In this document: positions 24,301 through 31,578 of the stretch, in pieces
Numbering within the stretch: the stretch's first letter is position 1
Layout of the letters: every line of letters starts with the position of its first letter
Assembly: GCF_027922045.1 (NCBI RefSeq)
Contig: NZ_BSEX01000009.1
Location: forward strand, 248,001-312,000
Reading direction: 5' to 3'
Origin: Microbacterium terregens
Lineage (GTDB): Bacteria > Pseudomonadota > Alphaproteobacteria > Sphingomonadales > Sphingomonadaceae
DNA: 64,000 nucleotides
Translations under genes and position numbers: made by a program
The notes under the pieces: generated by a model
The model's input: the letters and a program-made list of their open reading frames with translations, nothing else
Databases searched by the model: none
What the model was told of the DNA's origin: nothing

Positions 24301-24358
24301 CTCGGGCTACGACTATGTGGGTCGCACCTTCTTCGCGAACCTCAACATGAAGTTCTGA
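21341..24358 (+). CDS. TonB-dependent receptor (large, sphingomonad type)
   Basis: 1005 residues from the GTG at 21341, which has a GGGGG ribosome site and gives a clean signal peptide (MKSYNLSAAAALLPLAIASA, cleaved near SYA-Q). Upstream in-frame starts exist at 21266 (TTG) and 21299 (ATG) but would place the signal peptide internally. The TonB box region is QIVVTGSRIRRDEF. The plug includes NTLGLRGLGPARTLILLNGR, VLPNAIIDRIEVLKAGAS and SVYGSDAVAGVVNIIT. The barrel is long, with the signature AEWEPIRGFGLRGSYGTSYR and a terminal ...FFANLNMKF. Several cysteine pairs lie in predicted extracellular loops. Receptors of this subgroup usually import carbohydrates, peptides or other large substrates rather than only siderophores; the actual substrate is unknown. 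Confidence 0.93.
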   Translation: MKSYNLSAAAALLPLAIASAVPSYAQTTTGADATQVDEATSPQSPNAGADAAPGQIVVTGSRIRRDEFSVAEPLTVIGRDEITQAGFASAADALQSAAVTQGASQINNAYGGFVTDGGTGANTLGLRGLGPARTLILLNGRRLAPGGTRGSLVAADLNVLPNAIIDRIEVLKAGASSVYGSDAVAGVVNIITDQALTGLQLDLQTNVPQVGAGIDRRASASFGVTTDRLSIIGSVEYRKREALARNDVPFFDCPIGGFLDGEGSEFGSGDAFPPGDPRACFTLDNGGVTINTLGLPTRDAIGRTSGVVGRFNRFVPAPGVTTGPFPGYLGVGNYDRDTFDPIQEEEPLITGVKTYTGYLSATYKLNGLGNAEVYGELLGTRRKSSSPLYRQLSLDYLQGSPLLPADLRNGLFANPTVTSSGRNIAARAFIGYGLTASDQTVDYVRASGGIRGDFFFEGWRYDAYVGKSWNDGTYEAESFLSDRLANSLNVVANADGSFSCATQAANPTCVAAPALSAAVIGGNLPAEFRNYIVANTIGKTQFRETTYAFGIDGPLFTAPGGDVQLALGVEHRRQSINDQPDPNSVSGNLFGLTAAIPTVGKDNVKEAFGELYVPLLADKPFFYRLNFTGSLRYTDYASYGSDWTYKVAAEWEPIRGFGLRGSYGTSYRAPALAEQYLGATSGFLGSNTDPCSALPVPGEQSPNQQIIARNCASIGLPADFEQRNGVTTYRVGGAQAGLSAETSTNWTIGAVVRPSLPESVGSLSLSLDYFDVKVENGVADLDASTILNRCYSTQNFDPTAGFCRFVERDSNDALTVTSSFVNLSENIVKGYEFNGRYARDLFGGRFILNANVTKYTEQSTRLFPEEYLTDANGIVTSPDWVGSFDATYRIGEVTFRYGLDWIDGDHSKTYDYFAFDNLTGVSDPETVQAYRDSYYLEVDDYFLHSLSAQFNIEKKYQFTVGVRNLLNTAPPRISAVGFTTVGNAPLYSGYDYVGRTFFANLNMKF

Positions 24359-24383
24359 TTTCCCGCAGGACGCGAATACTGGA

Positions 24384-24414
24384 ATGGCCCCGAGATTTCG
24401 GGGCCATTTTTTTT
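24384..24414 (+). terminator. Rho-independent terminator of the second TonB receptor gene
   Basis: A perfect 10-bp stem (ATGGCCCCGA against TCGGGGCCAT, loop GATT) followed by eight Ts, 26 bases past the stop codon. Confidence 0.95.
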
Positions 24415-24555
24415 GCCGAGACATTCCCGACGCTGAGGAGAGGCGGGATCGTGCTGCGGCTCAGGACGGGATCTACATCGTCGGCTCTATGGGCGCTTGC
24501 CTCGGCCGGTGCGGTGCTGCATCCCTGCAACACAGTTGTATTTGGGGGGATCCAC

Positions 24556-26382
24556 TTGCGCGTTCGACTTCTCGCCGTTTCGGCCGCGGCGCTTCTGGCA
24601 GGCTGCGCCACGACTCCGCCGCTTGCCTCTTCGCCGCCTTCCGTCGCCGCGCCCGAGGCTGCGCCCGTGGACGCCGCCACGGCCCTCCACGCGCTGTTCA
24701 AGCAGAGCGACGAGGACAATCTTCGCCGCAATCCGCTCAACGCGCTGTTCCGCGGCGACATGCGCTATGCCGACCAGCTCGGCGACATGATCAGCGACGC
24801 CTATTTCGACGCGGAGCGGGCGGCCGGCGAGCGGGACCTGGCGGCGCTGCGCCGCATCGATCGGGCGGCGCTCTCGCCCACCGATCAGCTCGCCTACGAC
24901 GTGTTCCGTTGGCAGACGGAACTCGGGCTGCGGGCGCTCGGCCCCGACATCCTGCCGCTGTCGGTGGTGCGTCCGATCGACCATTTCACCGGCATCCACA
25001 CTTTCTACCCCGATCTCGCCTCGGGCCAGAGCGCGGCGCCCTTCAAGACGGTGAAGGATTATCGCGACAGCATCAGCCGCCATCACCGCTATGCCCAGAT
25101 TCTGGACGCCGCGATCGGCCGTTTCCGCCAGGGCATGGCGGCCGGCGTCGTCCAGCCCAAGCTGGTGGTGCGCAACGTCATCGACCAGCTCGACCTGCAG
25201 CTGGCGCAGGGCGTCGAGGGTTCGACCTTCTATGCGCCGCTGAAGGCGTTCCCAGCGGACATTCCGGCGGCCGAGCAGGCGCAGCTGCGCACCGAGACCG
25301 CCGCGGTGATCCGCGACGAGATCCGCCCGGCCTACCAGCGCCTCCGCGACTTCCTCGCCAAGGAATATCTGCCGGCTGCGCGCGAGGGCGTCGGCCTCGT
25401 CCACATGAAGGGCGGGCCAAAGCTCTACGCCTTCCTGATCGAACAGAACACGACCCTGCCGCTGTCGGCCGACGACGTCCACGCCCTCGGTCTCAGCGAA
25501 GTGGCACGCATCCACCGTGAAATGGAGGCGGTGAAGACCCAGGTCGGCTTCAAGGGCACGCTGCCGGCCTTCTTCGAATTCCTGCGCACCGCTCCCCAAT
25601 TCCGTCCGGCCAGCAAGCAGGCGCTGCGCGACGAATATTATGCGATCGGCAAGCGGGTGGACGCGCGCGTGGGCGAAATCTTCTCCACGCTTCCCAAGAC
25701 CGCGCTCGAGATCCGCCCGGTGCCCGACTATCGCGAAAAGACCGACGCCGGCGGCTCCTACATGCAGGGCGCGCCGGACGGATCGCGGCCGGGCACCTTC
25801 TACTACAACACCTACGACCTCCCGTCGCGCTCCACCTGGGGGCAGGAGACGCTCTACCTCCACGAGGGCGCACCCGGGCATCACTTCCAGATCAGCCTCG
25901 CGCAGGAGAATGCCGAGCTTCCCAACTTCATGCGCTTCGGCGGCAACACCGCCTATGTCGAGGGGTGGGCGCTCTACGCCGAAACGCTGTGGGACGAACT
26001 CGGCATGGAGACGGATCCCTACCAGCGCTTCGGCGGCTTGAACGACGAGATGCTGCGCGCGATGCGGCTGGTCGTCGACAGCGGCATCCATGCCAAGGGT
26101 TGGACCCGCGACCAGGCGATCCAATACATGCTCGACAACAGCTCGATGGGCCGCACCGACGCCACCAGCGAGGTCGAGCGCTACATCGCGATGCCGGGCC
26201 AGGCGCTCTCCTACAAGATCGGCCAGCTCAAGATCCTGGAACTGCGCGCCAGGGCCGAGCAGGCGCTGGGTGCGAAGTTCGATCTCAAGGAGTTCCACGG
26301 GCAGGTGCTGATGACGGGCTCGCTGCCGATGAACATCCTGGAGCAGAAGATCGACCGCTGGATCGCCTCCAAGCGCGGTTGA
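24556..26382 (+). CDS. DUF885 family lipoprotein, predicted metallopeptidase
   Basis: 608 residues from a TTG at 24556 preceded by a G-run ribosome site. The N terminus MRVRLLAVSAAALLAGCATT carries a lipobox (LAGC), so the protein is probably a lipoprotein. The C-terminal half has the DUF885 zinc-site pattern LHEGAPGHHFQISLAQEN near residue 436 and a downstream glutamate in TAYVEGWALYAETLWDELG. DUF885 proteins are predicted zinc peptidases related to the M32/M3 fold. It follows the TonB receptor in the same direction after a strong terminator. It could process peptides imported or released at the cell surface, but this is only inferred. Confidence 0.9.
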   Translation: MRVRLLAVSAAALLAGCATTPPLASSPPSVAAPEAAPVDAATALHALFKQSDEDNLRRNPLNALFRGDMRYADQLGDMISDAYFDAERAAGERDLAALRRIDRAALSPTDQLAYDVFRWQTELGLRALGPDILPLSVVRPIDHFTGIHTFYPDLASGQSAAPFKTVKDYRDSISRHHRYAQILDAAIGRFRQGMAAGVVQPKLVVRNVIDQLDLQLAQGVEGSTFYAPLKAFPADIPAAEQAQLRTETAAVIRDEIRPAYQRLRDFLAKEYLPAAREGVGLVHMKGGPKLYAFLIEQNTTLPLSADDVHALGLSEVARIHREMEAVKTQVGFKGTLPAFFEFLRTAPQFRPASKQALRDEYYAIGKRVDARVGEIFSTLPKTALEIRPVPDYREKTDAGGSYMQGAPDGSRPGTFYYNTYDLPSRSTWGQETLYLHEGAPGHHFQISLAQENAELPNFMRFGGNTAYVEGWALYAETLWDELGMETDPYQRFGGLNDEMLRAMRLVVDSGIHAKGWTRDQAIQYMLDNSSMGRTDATSEVERYIAMPGQALSYKIGQLKILELRARAEQALGAKFDLKEFHGQVLMTGSLPMNILEQKIDRWIASKRG

Positions 26383-26451
26383 GGCGAACGTCCCGGCGCG
26401 GGATCGGCAACGGCGCTGCCGCGGTGCCGCTCCCGCCCGGGACTCACCGAG

Positions 26452-27147
26452 CTAGGCGATCGCGTCGATCCACCCCGGCAGTTCGGCGAGGCTTCGCAGC
26501 TGGCAAAAGCGCGGGTGCTCGGCGGGCAGCTGTGCGTGCTCGTGCGACCAGGCGCCCTCCTGCGGGATGAACGCCGCCCAGGCGCCGGCGTCCAGGGCCG
26601 GGTTGATGTCGGACCGCAGCGAATCGCCGGCCATCACCGCCTCCTCCGGCGCGACGCCCTCCCGGGCGAACAGCCGCCGGAAGGTGTCGGCCGTTTTGTC
26701 GCTGACGATCTCGATCCCGCTGAACCGATCACCGAGTCCCGATGCGGCGAGCTTCGCTTCCTGGTGGAGCAGGTCGCCCTTGGTCACCAGCACCAGACGG
26801 CCTCGGTCTGCCAGCTGTTCCAGCGTGTCGGCGATCCCTTCGAACAGCTCGACGGGGTGGGACAGCAGCGCACGTCCCGCCTCTAGGATGTCGGCGATCA
26901 CCGCCTTGGGCAGCGGGTCGTCTGCCAGCTCGATGGCCGTCTCGATCATCGACAGCGTGAAGCCCTTGGCGCCATAGCCATAGAGCTTCAGGTTGCGCGC
27001 CTCGCAGGCGTTCAGCCGCTCGCGGGCGATGTCGCGAGCCGCGAACGGCTCGATGAGCGCGAGCAGCGCCGCTTCGGTCGCGTGGAAGTGCCGCATGTTG
27101 TGCCACAGCGTGTCGTCGGCATCGAGGCAGATGAGCTTGATCGTCAT
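26452..27147 (-). CDS. HAD-superfamily hydrolase (YjjG-like)
   Basis: 231 residues. Motif I is CLDADDTLWH (nucleophile D near residue 9, general acid D two residues later). Motif II is LVLVTKGD, motif III the lysine in IVSDKTADTFRRLF, and motif IV AVMAGDSLRSDINPALDAGAW. An alpha-helical cap of the C1 type lies between motifs I and II. This arrangement fits small-molecule phosphatases such as pyrimidine nucleotidases (YjjG), but the substrate is not determined. The ATG at 27147 starts MTIKLICLDADDTL, placing the catalytic Asp at the usual distance. Convergent with the DUF885 gene. Confidence 0.88.
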   Translation of the reverse strand: MTIKLICLDADDTLWHNMRHFHATEAALLALIEPFAARDIARERLNACEARNLKLYGYGAKGFTLSMIETAIELADDPLPKAVIADILEAGRALLSHPVELFEGIADTLEQLADRGRLVLVTKGDLLHQEAKLAASGLGDRFSGIEIVSDKTADTFRRLFAREGVAPEEAVMAGDSLRSDINPALDAGAWAAFIPQEGAWSHEHAQLPAEHPRFCQLRSLAELPGWIDAIA

Positions 27148-27286
27148 GGCGTCCGGATAGCGCAACCCGGCCGGCCCACGCCATGCATCGGACGAACGGG
27201 GCGAACCGCATCTGCGGCGAACCGCTCGCCGCGCGATGGAGGGACGGGTGGTTGAGCCGTCCGCCGGCTTCGCCCATAAGCCAGGC

Positions 27287-27808
27287 ATGCGTCGCGTCGT
27301 CCTCATCCTGCCGCTGCTGGTCCTGACCCAGTGCGTCCGTCCCTCCGAACCGCCGCCGGCCCCTCCGCCGCCCGCGCCGGTCGCCGCTGCGCCCGTCGCA
27401 CCGCCGGCGCCTCCGCCGGTCGGCGACTGGCGCGACTGGCCGGTCACCCGCGGCGACTGGCGCTATGCGCAGGACGGGCAGGGCTCCGTCGCCTCCTTCG
27501 GCACCCCCGGCGCCGCACCCGTGCTGACGCTCCGCTGTGATCGGGCGCGCCGCCAGGTGACGCTAACCCGCACGGGTGCCGCCGCGCCCGGCGCCGCGCT
27601 GACGATCCGCACCTCCAGCACCGCGCGCACCCTTCCGGTGACGGCGGGGGCGGGCACGGTCGCCGCCGCCCTTCCCGCGCAGGACCCGTTGCTCGATGCG
27701 ATGGGCTTCAGCCGCGGCCGTTTCATCGTGGAGCTGCCCGGCCAGGCGGCATTGGTCGTGCCTGCCTGGGCCGAGGTGCTGCGCCTGACGGAGGATTGCC
27801 GCGGGTGA
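27287..27808 (+). CDS. Hypothetical lipoprotein, first of a tandem paralogous pair
   Basis: 173 residues. The N terminus MRRVVLILPLLVLTQCVRPS has a lipobox-like LTQC. A Pro/Ala-rich linker of about 35 residues follows, then a small domain beginning DWRDWPVTRGDWRYAQDGQG with a cysteine in LTLRCDRAR and another at the end (LTEDCRG), likely a disulphide. The same domain pattern, including LRCD and the terminal CRG, occurs in the next gene. The stop codon overlaps the ATG of that gene by one base, so they form an operon. No function is known. Confidence 0.75.
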   Translation: MRRVVLILPLLVLTQCVRPSEPPPAPPPPAPVAAAPVAPPAPPPVGDWRDWPVTRGDWRYAQDGQGSVASFGTPGAAPVLTLRCDRARRQVTLTRTGAAAPGAALTIRTSSTARTLPVTAGAGTVAAALPAQDPLLDAMGFSRGRFIVELPGQAALVVPAWAEVLRLTEDCRG

Positions 27809-28344
27809 TGCGGTCGCGGGCAGGGCTGCTCGCGCTCGCGCTTGCGGGCTGTTCCAGCGAGCAGCCCGCACCCGCGCCCAGCCCGACGCCGCAAGCCGCT
27901 CCCGAACCGGCCCCCGCGCCCGCGCCGATCGACGTCGGCGCGCTCGCGCCCGGCGAGTTGCCCGCGCCAGAACTGGCCGGCGTCGCGCCTGCCTCCGGAC
28001 AATGGCACACGGGCAAGGGCAACGCCCGCTTCGTGGACGCGGGCGGCACTGGGGCCTTCGCGCTCCGCTGCGATTCTCCACGCGGCCAGCTCGTCTTCCT
28101 GCGCAGCGGAACTGCCGATGGGGGCACCATGCTGCGGATCGTCACCGGCATGGCCGCGGCCTCCTATCCGGTGGTCGCAAGCGGCCGCAGGGTGGAGGCA
28201 CGCGCCAGCATCGACGATCGCTTCCTTGCCGCGCTGCAGAAGGTGAAGGGCACGATCGGCGTGTCGCTGGGGGAGGGGCCGGTCCTTGCCGTCCCGGCCG
28301 ATCCCGCGATCGCGGCGGTGATCCGCGCCTGTCGCGGCCGCTGA
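27808..28344 (+). CDS. Hypothetical lipoprotein, second of a tandem paralogous pair
   Basis: 178 residues starting MRSRAGLLALALAGCSSEQP with a clear lipobox (LAGC), then a Pro/Ala-rich linker and a domain with FALRCDSPRGQLVFLRSGTADGG and a terminal RACRGR. It parallels the preceding protein in lipobox, linker, LRCD motif, strand pattern and C-terminal cysteine, so the two probably arose by duplication. Its start overlaps the upstream stop (TGATG). Both proteins are predicted to be anchored in the envelope with a small beta-rich domain. No function is known. Confidence 0.75.
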   Translation: MRSRAGLLALALAGCSSEQPAPAPSPTPQAAPEPAPAPAPIDVGALAPGELPAPELAGVAPASGQWHTGKGNARFVDAGGTGAFALRCDSPRGQLVFLRSGTADGGTMLRIVTGMAAASYPVVASGRRVEARASIDDRFLAALQKVKGTIGVSLGEGPVLAVPADPAIAAVIRACRGR

Positions 28345-28466
28345 CCCGGACAGGCGGAAGAAGGTCGTTGAATCTGCCGCGCATTACAAGACTTGTTTGC
28401 AGGGGCGCGGTGTCACACATTCGGGTCGTGATCGCAGCAGCGGTCACGCTCTAGCTCAACTAGCGA

Positions 28467-28480
28467 AAGGAGGTGATCCG
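28467..28480 (+). promoter_or_regulatory. Extended Shine-Dalgarno, 14-nt complement of the 16S 3' end
   Basis: AAAGGAGGTGATCC, the exact complement of the typical alphaproteobacterial 16S tail GGATCACCTCCTTT. One G separates it from the ATG at 28481 if the 14-mer is taken as 28466-28479. Normal genes in this window match 4-6 bases. Confidence 0.75.
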
Positions 28481-28537
28481 ATGTCTCATGGTTCAGCAGT
28501 GGGGTCGGTTCAGTTCGTTCGGGAGACGCGCCGCTGA
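28481..28537 (+). CDS. 18-codon small ORF or leader peptide
   Basis: Encodes MSHGSAVGSVQFVRETRR followed by TGA. It begins one or two bases after an unusually long ribosome binding sequence. The stop codon falls inside a small stem (CGCCG/CGGCG). The peptide has no signal sequence or membrane segment and ends with basic residues. There is no run of one amino acid as in amino-acid attenuators. It may be a true microprotein, or its translation may control folding of the RNA behind it. Function is unknown. Confidence 0.6.
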   Translation: MSHGSAVGSVQFVRETRR

Positions 28538-28621
28538 ACGGCGGCCCGGTCGCATGACCGGGCGTCGTAACGCGGTTCGCATGGTCTCCCGGGCTGGAGC
28601 TTCCGGCCGCTGACCATGCTT

Positions 28622-28660
28622 GAGGTCGTCGGGCCCCTGCGGGGGCTCGGCGGCCTCTTT
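28622..28660 (+). terminator. Candidate intrinsic terminator or attenuator after the small ORF
   Basis: A 16-bp stem with G-T pairs (GAGGTCGTCGGGCCCC at 28622-28637 against 28641-28657, loop TGC) ends in CTC followed by TTTC. The T-run is short, so termination may be partial. It lies before the AI-2E family start at 28745. Confidence 0.55.
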
Positions 28661-28744
28661 CATATCTACGGCGCACGCGCCGAGCGGGACGGGATTACAC
28701 GCGTCGGGAAAGCCGCTACGGTGCGGCCGAAAGGACATCCGCAC

Positions 28745-30016
28745 TTGGACCATTTCGGTATCGCCGAATCCGTTCCCGCCCCTTCTTCCGCCACGACCGT
28801 GGTCGAACCGGCGCTGCCCGAGCCGGCGGAGGGCGCCCCCAAGGAAGAGCTGCGCCGCGACCGCCTGCTCGCCGCGCTCACCTTGATCGCGGGGGCCGGC
28901 CTGGTCCTCGCCCTGCCGTTCGCGCTCAAGGCGGGGTCGCGCTTCTTCCTGCCGCTCACCGCCGCCATCGTCATCGCGATCGCGCTGGTGCCGCTGCTCG
29001 AGTGGCTGGAGCGCCGCCGGCTGCCAGCCCCGCTCGCCGCCTTCGTGTGCGTGCTCCTGTTCCTGGTCGTCGCCAACGGCGCGATCGCCTCGATCGTGCT
29101 GCCGGCCTGGGGCTGGGCGGAGATCCTGCCCGAGCGGATCGAGCGCGTGCAGCAAAACATCGCCCCGCTGATCGACTTTTATTCCAACCTGGAGCGGTTC
29201 GTGAACGAGCTGCTCGCCAACGTGGCGAACACGCCCGTTCGACAGACCGGCACCACCGCCGAGCGCCCGGCATCGCTGCTCGATTTCACCGCCAGCACGG
29301 CGCCCTCCGCGCTGATCGAGATGTTCTTCGCGATCCTGGTGATCTACTTCTTCCTGGCCGGCTGGACGCGGCTCAGGCGCTCGGCGATCACCAGCCGCAC
29401 CAGCTTCGGTGGCGCGATGGCAACGGCGCGGGTGATCCAGGACGTGGTCGACTTCACCTCCGCCTATCTGGGCACCATCTCGTTCATCAACCTCACGCTC
29501 GGGCTGCTGGTCGCGGGTGCCTTGTGGTTCGTTGGGATGCCGACGCCGCTCATGTGGGGCGGCATCGTGGCGGTGCTCAACTACATTCCCTATTTCGGCC
29601 CCATCCTGTCGGCGGCGCTGCTGGCGCTGGGCGGGCTCATGACCTTCACCGACGTCTGGTGGGCGCTGCTGCCGGCCGCGATCATGGTCGGCGCGCATCT
29701 GGTGGAGGCAAACGTCGTCACCCCGCTGATCGTCGGCCACCGCCTGACCATCAGCCCGCTCATGATCCTCGTGGCGCTCAGCTTCTGGGGATGGGTGTGG
29801 GGAACGCCCGGCGCGCTGCTCGCGGTGCCGCTGCTCATCATCATCCAGACGGTCGTGAAGGCGGCCGGCAAGCCCGACATCGCGGGCTTCCTGTTCGAGC
29901 ACGGCACGCTCGTGAACGACGTCGCACCGCCCGGCACCCCGGTTCAGGCCGGGAACGCGTCGGCCGGCGAAAAAGCCGATGGGAAGGCGGTTGACAGGTC
30001 CGGAGCCCTCGCTTAG
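28745..30016 (+). CDS. AI-2E family transporter (membrane permease, UPF0118)
   Basis: 423 residues from the TTG at 28745, with AAAGGA about nine bases upstream. There are about eight membrane segments: two in residues 45-105, one near 115-135, then a soluble loop, and four to five in the C-terminal half (including IEMFFAILVIYFFLAGW, FINLTLGLLVAGALWFVG, GGIVAVLNYIPYFGPILSAA and SPLMILVALSFWGWVWG). The motif NYIPYFGP and the EANVVTPLIVG stretch are family signatures. Members are putative exporters; autoinducer-2 transport was shown for only a few, others exchange sodium and protons. A longer frame upstream runs through the leader RNA and is unlikely to be translated. Confidence 0.88.
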   Translation: MDHFGIAESVPAPSSATTVVEPALPEPAEGAPKEELRRDRLLAALTLIAGAGLVLALPFALKAGSRFFLPLTAAIVIAIALVPLLEWLERRRLPAPLAAFVCVLLFLVVANGAIASIVLPAWGWAEILPERIERVQQNIAPLIDFYSNLERFVNELLANVANTPVRQTGTTAERPASLLDFTASTAPSALIEMFFAILVIYFFLAGWTRLRRSAITSRTSFGGAMATARVIQDVVDFTSAYLGTISFINLTLGLLVAGALWFVGMPTPLMWGGIVAVLNYIPYFGPILSAALLALGGLMTFTDVWWALLPAAIMVGAHLVEANVVTPLIVGHRLTISPLMILVALSFWGWVWGTPGALLAVPLLIIIQTVVKAAGKPDIAGFLFEHGTLVNDVAPPGTPVQAGNASAGEKADGKAVDRSGALA

Positions 30017-30019
30017 AGG
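29991..30019 (+). promoter_or_regulatory. Promoter of the first tRNA-Asp gene
   Basis: TTGACA (29991-29996), a 17-base spacer and TAGAGG (30014-30019), ending 18 bases before the tRNA. It overlaps the 3' end of the AI-2E family gene. Confidence 0.7.
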
Positions 30020-30037
30020 CCGCCTCCTCGCAAGCGA

Positions 30038-30114
<77 letters not shown>

Positions 30115-30281
30115 TTGCAGCGGTTTTCGAGAACCGCCGATGGCTGATCCGCCGCTTGCGAAACTCCCCCTGGAACACCGCGATATCGACCCACAGGCAC
30201 TCGCCTGCACGCCGCATTGCGCCTCTTCGATACGCTCCCGAAACTTTTTTCCGAAAATTGCGAGATCGGCCGATTCTGGCT

Positions 30282-30310
30282 TTGACAGGTCCTGATCGCT
30301 CGCCTAGAGC
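30282..30310 (+). promoter_or_regulatory. Promoter of the second tRNA-Asp gene
   Basis: TTGACA (30282-30287), 17-base spacer, TAGAGC (30305-30310); the same arrangement and flanking bases as the promoter of copy 1. Confidence 0.7.
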
Positions 30311-30328
30311 CCGCCTCCTCGCAAGCGA

Positions 30329-30405
<77 letters not shown>

Positions 30406-30508
30406 TTGCAGCGGTCATGAACCGCCGATGGCAGGATCCGCCGCTTGCGAACACTCCCACATCGACGACTTGCCTGACGCCACTGACAGCGACTGTCAGA
30501 GCCTCACG

Positions 30509-30613
30509 ATCGTACCCCGGCGAAGGCCGGGGCCCAGTTGGGGGACGGGTGGATAGGGCAGCGCGCGATCTCAGAAGACATCGCAACTGGACCCCGGCCT
30601 CCGCCGGGATACG
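30509..30613. repeat. Inverted pair of the GTACCCCGGCGAAGGCCGGG element
   Basis: CGTACCCCGGCGAAGGCCGG...CCCAGTTG at the left faces CAACTGGACCCCGGCCTCCG...GGGATACG at the right, about 40 bases apart. This is one of several intergenic copies in the window. Confidence 0.8.
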
Positions 30614-30634
30614 CGGCTTGCAATCAGCCCTTGC

Positions 30635-30844
30635 TCAGCGCCGCCAGCGCCCCGTCTCCATCCACCGCAGCGCCGGCTTCAGCGGCGCGATCCACGCCAC
30701 CCCGGCCACGCCATAGACCAGCAGCTGCACCAGCGCGGGCAGGGCGCCGATCCACGGCGACAGGCTCGCCACCGCCACTAGCCAGAACAGGATGAACGCC
30801 AGGATGCCGAGCATCCCCACGGGTTTGCGCCAGGTCGGTTGCAT
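30635..30844 (-). CDS. DUF2842 family membrane protein
   Basis: 69 residues with two membrane segments (GMLGILAFILFWLVAVASL and ALPALVQLLVYGVAGVAWI) and a C-terminal PLKPALRWMETGRW, the usual end of DUF2842 proteins of alphaproteobacteria. The N terminus MQPTWRKPVGM also fits. The ATG at 30844 overlaps the stop of the upstream cyclo-ligase gene (TGATG), so they are translationally coupled. Function unknown; the membrane location is the only firm prediction. Confidence 0.88.
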   Translation of the reverse strand: MQPTWRKPVGMLGILAFILFWLVAVASLSPWIGALPALVQLLVYGVAGVAWIAPLKPALRWMETGRWRR

Positions 30845-31398
30845 CAAGGTTGCTCCGGCAGGTGCAGCGCCTGCTCTGTCAGAATGGCGTGCAGCGGCAC
30901 GTCCCAGGGATCGGCGGGAAGCTCGGGCACCTGCTGCACAGACCAGGCGAGCCCCAGCCGCCAGGCGCCCCCATGCTGCGCGAACGCGCGGTCGTAGAAG
31001 CCGGCGCCCTGGCCCAGTCGGTTGAGCGTCGCATCGAACCCCACCAGCGGCGCCAGGATCACGTCCGGCACCACCACGGGCGCGCTGCGCGACGGCTGGC
31101 GCAGCCCCATCGGCCCCGCCTCGATCGCGGTGTCCGTGTCCCAGCGCAGGAACTCCATCGGCGTCGCGCGGTCCGCCACCCAGGCGAGCGCCAGCACGCA
31201 GCCAGCCTCCCGCGCGGCATCGACCAGCGGCGCAGGGTCCGCCTCGCTTCCGACCGGCAGGTAGCTGGCCACCACCACGCCCGGCGCCAGTCGCGCGCGC
31301 AGCACGTCGGGCACGGGCAGCCGGGGCCGATGCTCGGCGAAGAACCCGTCGCGGGCGGCGCGCAGCTGGGCGCGCAGGGCCTTTTTGTCGAGCGTCAT
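30844..31398 (-). CDS. 5-formyltetrahydrofolate cyclo-ligase
   Basis: 184-residue ATP-dependent enzyme that converts 5-formyl-THF to 5,10-methenyl-THF, returning stored folate to the one-carbon pool. N-terminal DKKALRAQLRAAR and the phosphate/substrate motif LAPLVGFDATLNRLGQGAGFYDR near residues 116-138 are diagnostic. The family name is MTHFS, called fau or ygfA next to 6S RNA in many proteobacteria. Here it is directly downstream of the 6S RNA candidate and zapA, the conserved order. Its stop overlaps the DUF2842 start. Confidence 0.95.
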   Translation of the reverse strand: MTLDKKALRAQLRAARDGFFAEHRPRLPVPDVLRARLAPGVVVASYLPVGSEADPAPLVDAAREAGCVLALAWVADRATPMEFLRWDTDTAIEAGPMGLRQPSRSAPVVVPDVILAPLVGFDATLNRLGQGAGFYDRAFAQHGGAWRLGLAWSVQQVPELPADPWDVPLHAILTEQALHLPEQP

Positions 31399-31410
31399 CG
31401 GGGAAAGCGG

Positions 31411-31570
31411 GTGGCGGGACCGCCGTGGCCGTTGGCCGGGATATCCTCTGACGCCCAGTACGTCAGGTGGGGACCATGTACGTCAGACCAGGATCTGCGC
31501 AGGGACAGCCCCCATGGATGATGAATAGCCTCAGGGATAATGAAGGCTCGTACCGGGCAGTGCCCGCCGA
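31411..31570 (-). ncRNA. ssrS: 6S RNA candidate (ssrS)
   Basis: The 180-base gap between zapA and the cyclo-ligase gene is where 6S RNA sits in many proteobacteria. Read on the minus strand it folds into a long hairpin: outer helix GGCGGG/CCCGCC (31563-31568 with 31413-31418) and CTGCC/GGCGG next to it, an inner helix TATCC-CTGA/TCAG-A-GGATA (31531-31539 with 31442-31451), and a further UGGGGG/UCCCCA helix inside. 6S RNA mimics an open promoter and binds the housekeeping RNA polymerase. Ends are approximate. Confidence 0.72.
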
Positions 31571-31578
31571 GGACCAAC

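Larger units (their letters stand above)
28345..28744 (+). other. Structured leader region between the lipoprotein pair and the AI-2E family gene
   Basis: This 400-base gap is not featureless. It holds an upstream hairpin (about 28426-28448), an 18-codon ORF (28481-28537) with a very strong ribosome site, an outer 7-bp stem GGGAGAC/GTCTCCC (28521-28527 with 28584-28590) enclosing a GCCCGGTC/GACCGGGC hairpin, and a final GC-rich hairpin ending in CTCTTT (28622-28660). Together they look like a short transcript of about 200-240 bases. Confidence 0.6.

Noticed and set aside
28466..28479. Fragment of a 16S rRNA gene on the minus strand
   Set aside because: Only the 14-base tail matches. The base pattern beyond it differs from 16S, so it is a ribosome binding sequence and not an rRNA remnant.
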